Assembly (NCBI GenBank): GCA_003162255.1
Contig: PMMJ01000313.1
Location: 167 to 14,016, forward strand
Direction: 5' to 3'
DNA from: Acidobacteriaceae bacterium
GTDB taxonomy: Bacteria > Acidobacteriota > Terriglobia > Terriglobales > Acidobacteriaceae
Length of the DNA: 13,850 nt
The notes under the pieces were generated by a model. It saw only the letters and a list, made by a program, of their open reading frames with translations. It searched no databases and was not told the DNA's origin. Made by a program: the position numbers and the translations under genes. Within the stretch, counting starts at the first letter, position 1. Every line of letters begins with the position of its first letter. This document shows positions 6,063 through 13,617 of this stretch, piece by piece.

Positions 6063-8909
6063 ATGCCCGAGTCGATTGACTGGCCGCCGGTCCATCCGGT
6101 GCGGCCTCGCCGTCGCCGTCTTTTCCTTCTCATTCTCGTCGTCCTTGCCGTTATCTTCTTTGGCGGTCGGGCGACGTTGTCGTATTACGTGGACGCGCTC
6201 TGGTTCGGGTCGCTCGGCTACGCGGGCGTGTTCTGGAAAACGCTGGGTCTGCAGTGGGGAATCTTCGCTGCCTTCACAGCAGCCACATTTCTCATTCTGT
6301 TCGGATCGTTCCTGGCGCTGAAGCGGGCGCATCTCCCCGACTTGCCGAGCGGTCACACGATTTTCATCGGCGGACAGCCGTTGAAGCTGCCGGTTGAGCC
6401 GGTCCTGCGCCTGATCGCGCTCGGCATTTCGTTGGTGATTGCCGCTGCCACCGGCGCGAGCATGATGGTGGAGTGGCCGACGCTCGCTCTGTTTTGGTAC
6501 GTACCCCACGCCACGGGTGGCGCCAGCGTCGTTGACCCGATTTTTGGCAAGCCGCTGAACTTCTTTCTGTTCGCCCTGCCCGCGTGGCAACTCATCGCCG
6601 GCTGGCTGCTTACGCTGGCCGTGATTACCTGTATACTCGCCGCTTTCTTCATCCTCATCACGGGCGGAAGCCGTGTGATCGCCGGGCGTCTGAGCCGCTA
6701 CGTCGCGTTACCCTGGCGCGGGCTCTCCATTGCGTTTGCGTTTCTGCTGCTGATCGTCGCGATGCGCGTGTATATCGGCCGGTTCGAGTTATTGCTCGAG
6801 GATCACACTATCTTCGGAGGCGTGACCTACACCGACGCGCACATTACGCTGACCGGGATGCTCATCGTCTGCGCGGCGCTGGTTCTCGGCGCGGTGGTCG
6901 CAGCCGTCAACGCCGTGCGGACGCCGCGCGGACGCTGGCTGGTCGCGGCGATCCTCCCCGCCGCAGTCTGTTATATCGCTCTTCAAATAGTAGCCTGGTA
7001 CGTCAGCAGCTTTATTGTTAAACCTAACGAGTTGGTTCGCGAGAAGCCTTACATCGTCTACAACACCGAGTTGACGCGGCAGGCCTACGGATTGGACCGG
7101 GTCTCGCAGCGCGAGTTTCCCGCGGAGACGACGGTCGACGCGGCCGAGCCCGCGAACAATCAGGCTACGCTGCAGAACATACGGCTGTGGGACTGGCACG
7201 CACTTCAGGACACGCTGCGCCAGATTCAGGAAATCCGCACCTACTACGACTTCCCCGACATCGACATCGATCGATATGAGATTGACGGCACGAATCACGA
7301 GGTGATGCTTGCCGCGCGCGAGTTGAACGTCGATAAGCTCCCGGAGAGCAGCCGCAACTGGATCAACGACAAGCTGATCTACACTCACGGCTACGGCATC
7401 ACCATGAACCCGGTCAATGGATTCACGCCAGAAGGGCTGCCGACGCTCATGCTGAGCAATATGCCGGTCCAGAGCACGGTGCGTGGCCTGAGCGTGACGC
7501 GCCCGGAGATTTATTTTGGGGAGATGACCAATACCGACGTCTACGTGAAGACACGGCAGAAGGAATTCAACTACCCGCAAGGCGCGAGCAACAGCCTCAC
7601 GTCGTACGAAGGCAACGGTGGCATCGTGCTCGGCGGTTTTCTGCGCCGGATCGCGCTCGCGCTCGACCGCGACGACCTCGCCAAGCTGCCGTTCAGCGAT
7701 GACGTGACCCAGGATAGCCGGCTGCTGATGCGGCGCAACCTGCGCGATCGCGTCTCGGCATTAGCGCCGTTCCTTACTTATGATCCTGATCCTTACATCG
7801 TCCTCGGCGACGATGGCCGGCTGTCGTGGATCATGGATGCGTTCACGCTTTCCGACAGCTATCCGTACTCGACCCACTACCAGCTCGACAACAATTCCAT
7901 CAACTACATGCGGAACAGCGTCAAGGTGGTGATCGACGCCTACGATGGCACGACCACATTTTACGTGTTCGACACCGAGGATCCGATCATCGCCGCCTAC
8001 CGCCGCATCTTCCCGAGTCTCTTCAAAGATGCGTCCACCATGTCACCCGGGCTGCGCAAGCACGTGCGCTATCCGGAGATGCTGCTCAAACTGCAAGCGG
8101 AAGTGTACGGCCTGTATCACATGACGGACCCGGAAGCGTTCTACAACCGTGAGGATCTCTGGACGGTGGCCACCGAAGTCGGCATGAGCGAAGGCGGTCA
8201 GCAAGTCACGCAGGCGATGCAGCCGAACTTCGTGCTGATGAAACTGCCGGGCGAAACCGGCGAGGAGTTCGTGGAGATTCTGCCCTTCACGCCGGCCAAC
8301 CGGAATAACTTGATTGGCTGGATTGCCGGGCGCAGCGACGGCGCAGAGTACGGCACGTCGGTGGTTTACAATTTTCCCAAGACGAAGCTGGTCGACGGAC
8401 CGCTGCAAATCGAAGCGCGAATCGATCAGAACGCGCAGCTTTCCGGACAATTGACGCTGTGGAATCAGCAGGGCTCGCACGTGCGGCGCGGGGCATTGCT
8501 GGTGATTCCGACCGGGCGCGCGCTGTTGTATGCGGAGCCGATTTACCTGCAGGCCGAGCGGAGTCCGATGCCGGAGTTGCGTCTGGTCGTGCTCGCGCTG
8601 CAGGATAAACTGGCGTACGGACCAAACTTCGAGTCGGCGATGGCGGCGCTCTTTGGCGGAGCGTCGTCGTCCCTGAGCGCCCTTTCGACGAGCGCTGCGG
8701 CGGAGCCGGTACGCGGCGCGCCTGGATCGAACGCGGTGCCCCAGACGTCGTCTCCACCTGCGGCGGACGTCAACGCGCTCATCGCGGAAGCCGCGAAAGA
8801 CCTTGCCGACTACCAGCGCCTGACGGCGGAAGGCAAACTCGGCGAGGCAGGACAGAAGCTGGAAGAGTTGAAGCGCACGCTCGACAAGTTGAACGCGCGC
8901 CACCGATAG
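6063..8909 (+). CDS. UPF0182 family membrane protein
   Basis: This 948-residue protein has the UPF0182 (COG1615) layout and is about the family's usual length. An Arg-rich start (RPRRRR, 14-19) precedes about seven membrane segments: near 19-37, 63-86, 113-132, 164-200, 218-237, 260-283 and 292-314. A large extracytoplasmic domain (about 320-860) contains family blocks such as YIVYNTELTRQAYGLD, the stretch from IRLWDWHALQDTLRQ to RTYYDFPDIDIDRY, YTHGYGITMNPVN, RNLRDRV, IVLGDDGRLSWIMDAFT, MTDPEAFYNREDLW and PFTPANRNNLIGWIA. A Ser/Ala/Pro-rich linker (about 865-900) leads to a charged helical tail (about 900-948) that may form a coiled coil. Function is unknown; the family is widespread in bacteria. 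ATG 6063 is preceded by GGGGTGGAG, a usable ribosome binding site. It stands alone: an inverted repeat lies upstream and a converging gene downstream. Confidence 0.93.
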   Translation: MPESIDWPPVHPVRPRRRRLFLLILVVLAVIFFGGRATLSYYVDALWFGSLGYAGVFWKTLGLQWGIFAAFTAATFLILFGSFLALKRAHLPDLPSGHTIFIGGQPLKLPVEPVLRLIALGISLVIAAATGASMMVEWPTLALFWYVPHATGGASVVDPIFGKPLNFFLFALPAWQLIAGWLLTLAVITCILAAFFILITGGSRVIAGRLSRYVALPWRGLSIAFAFLLLIVAMRVYIGRFELLLEDHTIFGGVTYTDAHITLTGMLIVCAALVLGAVVAAVNAVRTPRGRWLVAAILPAAVCYIALQIVAWYVSSFIVKPNELVREKPYIVYNTELTRQAYGLDRVSQREFPAETTVDAAEPANNQATLQNIRLWDWHALQDTLRQIQEIRTYYDFPDIDIDRYEIDGTNHEVMLAARELNVDKLPESSRNWINDKLIYTHGYGITMNPVNGFTPEGLPTLMLSNMPVQSTVRGLSVTRPEIYFGEMTNTDVYVKTRQKEFNYPQGASNSLTSYEGNGGIVLGGFLRRIALALDRDDLAKLPFSDDVTQDSRLLMRRNLRDRVSALAPFLTYDPDPYIVLGDDGRLSWIMDAFTLSDSYPYSTHYQLDNNSINYMRNSVKVVIDAYDGTTTFYVFDTEDPIIAAYRRIFPSLFKDASTMSPGLRKHVRYPEMLLKLQAEVYGLYHMTDPEAFYNREDLWTVATEVGMSEGGQQVTQAMQPNFVLMKLPGETGEEFVEILPFTPANRNNLIGWIAGRSDGAEYGTSVVYNFPKTKLVDGPLQIEARIDQNAQLSGQLTLWNQQGSHVRRGALLVIPTGRALLYAEPIYLQAERSPMPELRLVVLALQDKLAYGPNFESAMAALFGGASSSLSALSTSAAAEPVRGAPGSNAVPQTSSPPAADVNALIAEAAKDLADYQRLTAEGKLGEAGQKLEELKRTLDKLNARHR

Positions 8910-8980
8910 TGGGTGCGGCGGCTCCGGGCTGATCCTCAAGGACAGGGACACAGCCCAGAAACCGGTTTCGGAACGTGCTC
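8910..8980. other. Convergent intergenic spacer with a 12-bp palindrome
   Basis: These 71 bases separate two converging stop codons. GGGCTG (8926-8931) can pair with CAGCCC (8951-8956) over a 19-base loop, and GAAACCGGTTTC (8958-8969) is a perfect palindrome. Neither has a T-run, so a transcription terminator is possible but not shown. Confidence 0.4.
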
Positions 8981-10522
8981 TCAGTTCTCTTCCTGTGGAA
9001 GCATCCTTCCGGTGCGCAGATAACGGCTGTGCCAACTCAACGATTCGGTCAGCAGGTGCGGCGTATGTTTCCCGTACGACAGCCGTTCGGCCCGATTGAG
9101 ATAGTCGAGGAGCAGCGGTTTGTAGTCTGGACTGGAGCAGTTCTCGATGATGACGTGCGCCCGCTGACGCGGCGAGAGTCCGCGTAAATCAGCCAGTCCG
9201 TGTTCGGTGACAATGACCTGCACGTCATGCTCGGTGTGGTCGACGTGCGAAACCATGGGGACGATGGTCGAGATGGTTCCCTTCTGCGCGGTCGACGGGG
9301 CCATGAAGATGGAGAGATATCCGTTGCGGGCAAAGTCGCCGGACCCGCCAATGCCGTTCTGGATGCGCGATCCCATGATGTGCGTCGAGTTGACGTTGCC
9401 GTAAATGTCGGCCTCGATCATCCCGTTCATGGCGATCACGCCGAGGCGGCGAATGATTCCGGGATTATTGGAGATCTGCTGCGAGCGCAGAACGATGGAT
9501 TCGCGGTAGCTGGCCATGTTGGCATTCACTTCGGTCGTCATGTCGGGGCCGAGGGAGAATGCTGTGGCCGACGCGGCGATTAACTTGCCCGACTTCAGCA
9601 GCCGAATCATACCGTCTTGAATGACCTCGGTGTAGGAAGTCAGCCCTTCAAAGGGGCCTTCCTCAAGCCCAAACAGAACCGCGTTGGCAATGTTGCCGAC
9701 GCCGGATTGCAGGGGCAGCAGATTCGCGGGCATGCGGCCCTTCTTCACTTCCCAGCCGAGAAATTCCAGGATGTGGCCAGCGATGCGCTTGGAAGATGCA
9801 TCGGGCGCTTTGAAGGCACTATTGCGGTCGGGAGAATCCGTGAGCACGATGGCGACGACTTTCTCCGGGGGAACTTCGAAATAAGGTATGCCAATACGCT
9901 GGCCGGTGCGCAGGAGTGGAATCGGTTTGCGATTCGGTGGCGGCTCGAGACCGTAGTAGATGTCGTGCATGCCCTCCAACGCCATCGGCTGCCACGAGTT
10001 GACCTCGAGGATCACGCGCTCCGCTTGATCGAGCCATGTCTTGTTGTTGCCCACCGATGAACTCGGCACCAGGCGTCCGTCCTCCAAAACAGCGGTGACT
10101 TCGATGAGCGCAACATCGAGCTTGCCGAGGAATCCATATTCAACGAACTGCGCGACATGGCTGAGATGAATGTCCATGTACTCCATTTCGCCGGCGTTGA
10201 TGCGCTTGCGGGTTTCCGGATCGGACTGATAGGGAAGGCGCAGATGGATGCCTCCCGCCATGGCGAGCGCTCCGTCGAGCTCTGGGCCGGTAGAAGCGCC
10301 GGTAAAGACACTGACCTGAAACTTTTCCCCGCGGAAGTTCGCTTCAGTAATTCGGCGCGCCAGTTCAACCGGAACTGCCTTGGGATAACCAGACCCGGTG
10401 AAGCCGCTCATGCCGACCTGGTCGCCGGACTTAATAAGAGCCGCAGCTTCGTCGGCGCTCATGATCTTCTGCGCCAGACTGGAATTCAAAACACGCGTAT
10501 TGGGTGGAGAAATAATAGCCAT
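8981..10522 (-). CDS. Acetyl-CoA hydrolase / succinyl-CoA:acetate CoA-transferase family enzyme
   Basis: The 513-residue protein belongs to the class I CoA-transferases of the acetyl-CoA hydrolase/transferase group (AarC, Cat1 and YgfH relatives). These enzymes move CoA between acids such as succinate, acetate and propionate through a glutamyl-CoA intermediate. Visible signatures are VGMSGFTGSGYPKAVP (36-51), the oxyanion-type motif LQSGVGNIANAVL (271-283), and SYTEVIQDG, where Glu299 fits the catalytic glutamate (Glu294 in AarC). The C-terminus has VTEHGLADLRGLSPRQRA, a stretch typical of the group. Length is normal. ATG 10522 has GGAAAGG eight bases upstream. The protein is cytosolic. Which acids are used cannot be told by eye; succinate and acetate are the most likely. 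The gene lies downstream of the GH116 gene on the same strand, 143 bp apart, probably with its own promoter. Confidence 0.93.
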   Translation of the reverse strand: MAIISPPNTRVLNSSLAQKIMSADEAAALIKSGDQVGMSGFTGSGYPKAVPVELARRITEANFRGEKFQVSVFTGASTGPELDGALAMAGGIHLRLPYQSDPETRKRINAGEMEYMDIHLSHVAQFVEYGFLGKLDVALIEVTAVLEDGRLVPSSSVGNNKTWLDQAERVILEVNSWQPMALEGMHDIYYGLEPPPNRKPIPLLRTGQRIGIPYFEVPPEKVVAIVLTDSPDRNSAFKAPDASSKRIAGHILEFLGWEVKKGRMPANLLPLQSGVGNIANAVLFGLEEGPFEGLTSYTEVIQDGMIRLLKSGKLIAASATAFSLGPDMTTEVNANMASYRESIVLRSQQISNNPGIIRRLGVIAMNGMIEADIYGNVNSTHIMGSRIQNGIGGSGDFARNGYLSIFMAPSTAQKGTISTIVPMVSHVDHTEHDVQVIVTEHGLADLRGLSPRQRAHVIIENCSSPDYKPLLLDYLNRAERLSYGKHTPHLLTESLSWHSRYLRTGRMLPQEEN

Positions 10523-10530
10523 GCACCAAA

Positions 10531-10537
10531 CCTTTCC
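10531..10537 (-). promoter_or_regulatory. Ribosome binding site of the CoA-transferase gene
   Basis: On the minus strand GGAAAGG ends eight bases before ATG 10522, which supports that start. Confidence 0.7.
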
Positions 10538-10555
10538 ATAGAGAATGAACGATAT

Positions 10556-10561
10556 ATTCTA
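10556..10561 (-). promoter_or_regulatory. Possible -10 element of the CoA-transferase promoter
   Basis: TAGAAT on the minus strand, within the AT-rich run TTAGAATATAT, could be a -10 hexamer with transcription starting near 10549. No good -35 is visible, as expected for an activator-dependent promoter. Confidence 0.35.
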
Positions 10562-10583
10562 ACCGCCACCAGTTTGGCCCGTC

Positions 10584-10599
10584 TGTGAGCTTGATCACG
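10584..10599. promoter_or_regulatory. CRP/FNR-like palindrome upstream of the CoA-transferase gene
   Basis: TGTGAGCTTGATCACG has perfect GTGA-N6-TCAC half-sites, one base from the Escherichia coli CRP consensus TGTGA-N6-TCACA. Its centre (10591.5) is about 42 bases upstream of the start of transcription inferred from the TAGAAT element, the usual place for a class II activator. A CRP-family regulator is suggested, but the match is to a consensus from a distant phylum. Confidence 0.4.
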
Positions 10600-10665
10600 A
10601 TAGGAGGGACATCGAGTTTTTCCGCATGACGGGACGTGTGGCGAACACGCAGCGCCGCTGTCGAT

Positions 10666-13410
10666 CTAAATCTCCTTGATCCCGGGAGCATCCGGCCGGA
10701 CGGTGGTCTTCCACTCCATGGTTCTGGGCTGCGTCCCATTGGTCAGCACCAGTTTTTCGATCCGGAGTTCACCTTCAAGCAGTTCAATGCGGACGGTTCG
10801 GGCATCCTGCACGATGGCGCCAAACCCGGAAGCCGTGGAGAAGAAGGTCTGGAATGGCCGGATACTTAGCTGGGGACCGAACCAGAGTGTCCGCTCGACG
10901 GCCGAGTAACGGAAGCCGGCCAACGCTCCCAGCAACGCATAACTGGCCATGGCGCGAGCGTAGTAGTTACCGCACTCGTATTCATTCCAGGGGTTGCGAA
11001 TCCGACCGTCGTAACGGCTGCGCAGAGCCTTGACGATGGTCAATCCTTCTTTGACGAAACCTTCCGCAATGAGGTGCGAGGCCACCTGGTACTCGATGCC
11101 AGTGAAGACTTCGTCGGAATACATAAGAGACAACGTGGGCTTTCCGCCCCGAGGCCAACTGCACACCAGCAAACCTGGTTCGTGTCCCATGGCAAAGCCA
11201 GGACGCTGCGCATTGGCATGCTGGCTGAGGTCGGTCTTGAAATTGTGCTTAAAGATGGCTTGCAGCGTCTGGCGCACATGGTCGCGAGCGAGCGGAGTAT
11301 CGATCCCATAGATTCGAGCCATCCACGCACCAATGACTCCGTCGGAGAGGCATCCGCTGCCGTACTGATATTTCGGGCCTTCGCGCTTCAGCAGTTGCTG
11401 CATTTCGCTGCTGTGTTCATCGACCTGGGCAACCATGGTGGCAAAGGAAGTGTTCCGCAGGCCGAGGTATTGCACTTTCTGCTGGTAATACTCGCCGTTA
11501 AAGAGTTGCTCTTCCATAAGGCGCGCACAACGATGTGCCAGATCTCGATAGAGTCTGGCATCTTCGGTTTGACCTACTGCTTCCGCCATTTGGGAGAACG
11601 CCGAGAGCGCACCCAGATAAATGCTGGTGCACATGCCGTCCGGTCCCCAGAACTCGATGTCGTAAGTATTGTGATGGGGCTCAAACAATCCTCCCTGGCG
11701 ATCGGGGTCCCAGGTGCGAATGCAGTAGTCCAGGCTGCGTTTGGCCAGGGGATAAATTTTCCTGAGCCAGTCTGTGTCTCCGGAAATCTGCCAGTCGCGA
11801 AACACCTTCATGATCCCGCCCAACTGCCCGTCCGACGCAGCGTGGAAATCGTGTTCGACTGGGCCTTCAGGAAGGGCGGCGCGAAAGGTGACGTGACCAT
11901 TTTCGTCCATGGAGCGGCCCAGTTCGAGTTCTCGCAGAGTCCGCTCCAGTTGCGGGTAAAGGTGAGGAAACGCCTGGGCATAATTCCACACATGGGTGCA
12001 GGAGCCCTCGCAGCAGCCGGCATCGGGGAAGCATCCTTCCCAGCCCCAGATGTCGCCATTCTCCAGACGGAGGACGGTGGGAGATTTAAGGATGGCAAGA
12101 TTGGCGGAGACAGCGTCCAGCACATATGGCGGCAGGGTGGAGGAGAACAGCGCTTCCTTGAAGGCCACCGTGCGAGCTCGCAATGAAGAGTAATTCTCTT
12201 CGACATAGAGAGCGACTTCGCGGGCGTCTTTCCAGACTGCGGCATAGTAGGGGCGCCACAGCGGAGACTTGCCTTCCGGAAACGAACGGCACCCGACCTC
12301 GCCTTGGGCCTCAGGCAGGGGAAGGCCTCCAGCTTGCACGTAACAGTTGGGGAAATGCCAGGCAATAAGGATGGGGTAAGTTCGCGATTCGCCCGGGGCT
12401 AATGCGCCTTCAAATAGAATCGAGCCGCCATTCCGTCCTTTAGCATCGATTTCATTGGATCCGTCGTTGACGGTGAATGTCCCGGTCGAGACTTCGCGCC
12501 AGAGCGCCGACAACGCGTCGAATTGGAATGCTGAACTTCGCAGCCACATGCCCTTGATCCTCGGCTTATTGCCGATGGCGATCAGGGAGGCGCTTCCGTA
12601 ACCTTCCGCGTTGGGCTTCTCCAGATTGTGAAAAAACACGCCCCGATTCGGGATCACGGTGTTGCGGCTGGAAGATTCCTCTTCGCCGCATCCAGAACCT
12701 AGGTGGGAAAGATGATAGGAGAATTCATACTCCACGGTCCGCGCTGAACGATTGTGAAGCGTGTATTCCAAAACGGCGCAGGGCAGCCCCGAGTTTTTGT
12801 CATCGAGCGGGATAAAAGGGTTCCAGGCCATGAGCGTGACCTGCAACGGAACCTTCGAGTCGCTGATTTGAACTTCTCCAAAGGGGTATTCTCCCTTGAA
12901 CGTGCACTTTTCAAAACGCGGGAAGCCTTCGAACCCTCCGCGGACGTATCCCTGTCCGTGGAGCCCCTGGTCGTAAATCTTAAAAACCGCGAAGGGTCCC
13001 TCGACAAGCTTGGTGACTGGAGACGCGCCTTTAATATGAAGAATGGCGAAAGCCGCTTTGGATGAGGTGTTGCCTTCGGGTAATGCCGTGGTTGAGGGAC
13101 GATTCCAGATGGAAAAGTCCTGTAACCCGCCATAGCCGTTTAGACAGATGCAACCGGCTCCGATCCCTCCCAGCGGCATCGCGACTTGGGTGGCTCGGTC
13201 GCCGCTGAAAGTGCGCTGCGGTCCGTTCTGGAGGAGTTCTTCCAGTGAATACGGAGTCTCCTTCGAGCCAGGAACTTCGGGCGGGGTCGAGGGAGGATCC
13301 GAGGCGGGTGAATTGGTTTGAGTACCAGCCAAAGGGGCTGTCGCGGCCAAGGCTGCGGAGGAAGTTGTAACCAGGAACTCTCTGCGAGTGAACTTGTCGT
13401 TGCGCGACAT
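10666..13410 (-). CDS. TAT-exported GH116 beta-glucosidase / non-lysosomal glucosylceramidase-like enzyme
   Basis: The protein has 914 residues from ATG 13410. The N-terminus is a twin-arginine signal, FTRREFLVTT (arginines 9 and 10), with an Ala-rich hydrophobic stretch to about 30, then a Pro/Ser linker. The GH116 N-terminal beta-sandwich domain (about 65-350) has MPLGGIGAGCICLNGYGG (about 78-95). The C-terminal (alpha/alpha)6 catalytic domain (about 400-860) contains the Cys-rich stretch from GWEGC to GCCEGSC, then THVWNYAQAFPHLYPQLE, HHNTYDIEFWGPDG, and later YQYGSGCLSDGVIGAW and NPWNEYECGNYYARAMASYALL. Asp584 of NTYD fits the acid/base (Asp593 in TxGH116, Asp677 in human GBA2). The nucleophile is Glu458 or Glu468; by eye I cannot decide. 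The substrate is probably a beta-glucoside or related glycoside outside the cytoplasm. AGAGG precedes ATG 13410 by four bases; ATG 13422, four codons longer, has no such site. Confidence 0.9.
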   Translation of the reverse strand: MSRNDKFTRREFLVTTSSAALAATAPLAGTQTNSPASDPPSTPPEVPGSKETPYSLEELLQNGPQRTFSGDRATQVAMPLGGIGAGCICLNGYGGLQDFSIWNRPSTTALPEGNTSSKAAFAILHIKGASPVTKLVEGPFAVFKIYDQGLHGQGYVRGGFEGFPRFEKCTFKGEYPFGEVQISDSKVPLQVTLMAWNPFIPLDDKNSGLPCAVLEYTLHNRSARTVEYEFSYHLSHLGSGCGEEESSSRNTVIPNRGVFFHNLEKPNAEGYGSASLIAIGNKPRIKGMWLRSSAFQFDALSALWREVSTGTFTVNDGSNEIDAKGRNGGSILFEGALAPGESRTYPILIAWHFPNCYVQAGGLPLPEAQGEVGCRSFPEGKSPLWRPYYAAVWKDAREVALYVEENYSSLRARTVAFKEALFSSTLPPYVLDAVSANLAILKSPTVLRLENGDIWGWEGCFPDAGCCEGSCTHVWNYAQAFPHLYPQLERTLRELELGRSMDENGHVTFRAALPEGPVEHDFHAASDGQLGGIMKVFRDWQISGDTDWLRKIYPLAKRSLDYCIRTWDPDRQGGLFEPHHNTYDIEFWGPDGMCTSIYLGALSAFSQMAEAVGQTEDARLYRDLAHRCARLMEEQLFNGEYYQQKVQYLGLRNTSFATMVAQVDEHSSEMQQLLKREGPKYQYGSGCLSDGVIGAWMARIYGIDTPLARDHVRQTLQAIFKHNFKTDLSQHANAQRPGFAMGHEPGLLVCSWPRGGKPTLSLMYSDEVFTGIEYQVASHLIAEGFVKEGLTIVKALRSRYDGRIRNPWNEYECGNYYARAMASYALLGALAGFRYSAVERTLWFGPQLSIRPFQTFFSTASGFGAIVQDARTVRIELLEGELRIEKLVLTNGTQPRTMEWKTTVRPDAPGIKEI

Positions 13411-13414
13411 CGAA

Positions 13415-13419
13415 CCTCT
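13415..13419 (-). promoter_or_regulatory. Ribosome binding site favouring ATG 13410 for the GH116 gene
   Basis: On the minus strand AGAGG sits four bases before ATG 13410 and lies inside the four-codon extension that starts at ATG 13422. The longer start has no purine-rich site before it. The spacing is a little short, so the choice is moderate. Confidence 0.5.
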
Positions 13420-13422
13420 CAT

Positions 13423-13617
13423 GAGAATCAGCGTCCGGAGCCGGAATTGCTCGCTGTGGCCACGGAGTTGCCCTCTTACCAGGAATAAGAAGGTTGAAGA
13501 AGAAGAAGAATAGCATGGGGAAATTTATTCAGTTCGGGTCGTCGGGGTGGTCTCAGTGGTCCAGCCTGAGCTAGTCTTCTATTTGAACTTGATCGAAAAG
13601 CGTTCGGAGGTGAGTTT
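13423..13617. promoter_or_regulatory. Divergent upstream region of the GH116 and SGNH genes
   Basis: About 195 bases separate the two divergent starts and must hold both promoters. A (GAA)5 run lies at 13496-13510, an AT-rich AAATTTATT at 13521-13529 could be a minus-strand -10 region, and CTCAG/CTGAG (13552-13556, 13566-13570) can form a weak hairpin. TTGAAC at 13583-13588 resembles a -35 but has no good -10 partner. Confidence 0.4.
13606..13610 (+). promoter_or_regulatory. Ribosome binding site of the SGNH hydrolase gene
   Basis: GGAGG lies 7 bases before GTG 13618 and 19 bases before the in-frame ATG 13630, so it selects the GTG. Confidence 0.75.

Noticed and set aside
8043..9035. 330-codon open frame on the minus strand
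   Set aside because: It lies opposite the UPF0182 gene, its product is Arg- and Gln-rich with no recognisable domain, and the plus-strand frame is clearly coding.
10632..10655. CGTGT/ACACG hairpin after the GH116 stop as an intrinsic terminator
   Set aside because: The stem is only 5 bp and there is no T-run after it on the minus strand.
10600..10680. AGGAGGG followed by a 17-codon frame (ATG 10626) on the plus strand
   Set aside because: The spacing from the purine run to the ATG is too long, the peptide is Arg-rich with no hydrophobic or conserved character, and it runs into the antisense of the GH116 3' end.
11074..12186. 370-codon open frame on the plus strand
   Set aside because: It is antisense to the GH116 catalytic domain, whose motifs are intact; the antisense product shows no family features.
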